From the NCBI GenBank assembly GCA_900754445.1, contig CAAECW010000061.1, positions 1 through 5,831 on the forward strand: DNA of 5,831 nt, read 5' to 3'. Positions 5,475 to 5,831 of this stretch are shown piece after piece. The position numbers and the translations under genes are program-made. The stretch comes from an uncultured Collinsella sp. GTDB lineage: Bacteria; Actinomycetota; Coriobacteriia; Coriobacteriales; Coriobacteriaceae. Position 1 is the stretch's first letter, and every line of letters begins with the position of its first letter. The notes under the pieces were generated by a model. It saw nothing but the letters and a program-made list of their open reading frames with translations, was not told the DNA's origin and ran no database searches.

Positions 5475-5831
5475 ATGAAGATCGTGGTGAGCGCCTGTTT
5501 GATGGGCGAGAGCTGCAAGTATAACGGGCTCGACAACTACCATCGCGAGTTGGTCGAGGCCTGCGAGCGTACAGGGACCGAGGTCCTCTTGGTGTGCCCT
5601 GAGGTCTTTGGGGGCCTGCCCACGCCGCGCAAGCCGTCCGAGATTGTGAACGGAGAGGTTCGTACCTGCGAGGGCATATCGGTCGATCGCGAATTTCGCC
5701 TGGGTGCCCAACGAGCGCTCGATATGTGCGAGCAGGCGGGCGGGCCGGAAGAGATCGCCGCGTGCATCCTGCAGGACCGTAGTCCCTCGTGCGGCGCGGG
5801 TCGCATCTACGACGGAACATTCAGCGGCACC
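5475..5831 (+). CDS. DUF523 family protein, TudS-like Fe-S protein, N-terminal part (3' end outside window)
   Basis: The 119 visible codons run open to the window edge and carry the DUF523 signatures: IVVSACLMGE at the start, VCPEVFGGLPTPRKPSEI in the middle, and RSPSCGAGRIYDGTFSG at the edge. Short DUF523 proteins are about 140-160 residues, so some 20-40 residues are probably missing. Family knowledge: characterised members (TudS) are thiouracil desulfidases holding a [4Fe-4S] cluster on three cysteines. C8, C41 and C106 here sit in the three conserved motifs and are the likely ligands; extra cysteines are at 14, 30, 65, 85 and 97. A role in removing sulfur from thiopyrimidines is therefore plausible but inferred. 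The residue before RSPSCG that is commonly lysine in LK..SPSCG appears as Q100. Start: ATG 5475 with GGGAGGG seven bases upstream (measured from GGAGG); the ATG at 5471 is out of frame. It follows the ftsH terminator almost directly. A downstream DUF1722 domain, as in RudS, cannot be excluded. Confidence 0.9.
   Translation, partial: MKIVVSACLMGESCKYNGLDNYHRELVEACERTGTEVLLVCPEVFGGLPTPRKPSEIVNGEVRTCEGISVDREFRLGAQRALDMCEQAGGPEEIAACILQDRSPSCGAGRIYDGTFSGT

Noticed and set aside
5437..5820. Minus-strand open frames opposite the DUF523 gene
   Set aside because: The plus strand carries clear DUF523 motifs with a strong ribosome site; the minus frames are low-complexity Arg/Pro/Ser shadows.

Overview
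This is a gene-dense, GC-rich chromosomal stretch, apparently from an actinobacterium of the Coriobacteriia; the protein sequences look most like Collinsella. That assignment rests on recognising the protein style (notably the FtsH with HEIGH in place of HEAGH) and on codon use, not on a marker gene, so it is moderate. The window holds six protein genes, two of them cut by the window edges. I see no rRNA, tRNA, CRISPR array, insertion sequence, prophage gene or defence gene, and no gene-free stretch longer than about 125 bases.

Layout. (1) 3-407, plus strand: the C-terminal part of dihydrofolate reductase, followed by a GC-rich hairpin at 452-470. (2) 517-1431, plus: a TrmH/SpoU-family RNA 2'-O-methyltransferase. 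(3) 1557-2906, plus: a MATE-family multidrug/cation antiporter. (4) 2929-3414, minus: a short BtuR/CobA-type cobalamin adenosyltransferase, convergent with the MATE gene. The two stop codons lie symmetrically inside one palindrome at 2903-2932. (5) 3507-5399, plus: a full-length FtsH membrane AAA+ zinc protease, divergent from the adenosyltransferase across a 92-base region with an imperfect palindrome and an AT-rich promoter patch. (6) 5475-5831, plus: the N-terminal 119 codons of a DUF523 (TudS-like) Fe-S protein. It starts 19 bases after the stem of a very strong intrinsic terminator that follows ftsH.

The genes do not form one pathway. They are a string of mostly single-gene units: folate metabolism, RNA modification, efflux, corrinoid activation, membrane proteolysis, and possibly thiopyrimidine desulfuration. 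The only suggested linkage is ftsH to DUF523, where there is little room for a separate promoter. I found no convincing undescribed multi-gene system. The points most worth a second look are the palindrome and CTAG cluster at 2884-2956, the compact adenosyltransferase that lacks the usual aromatic loop, the shared divergent control region at 3415-3506, and the terminator between ftsH and DUF523.
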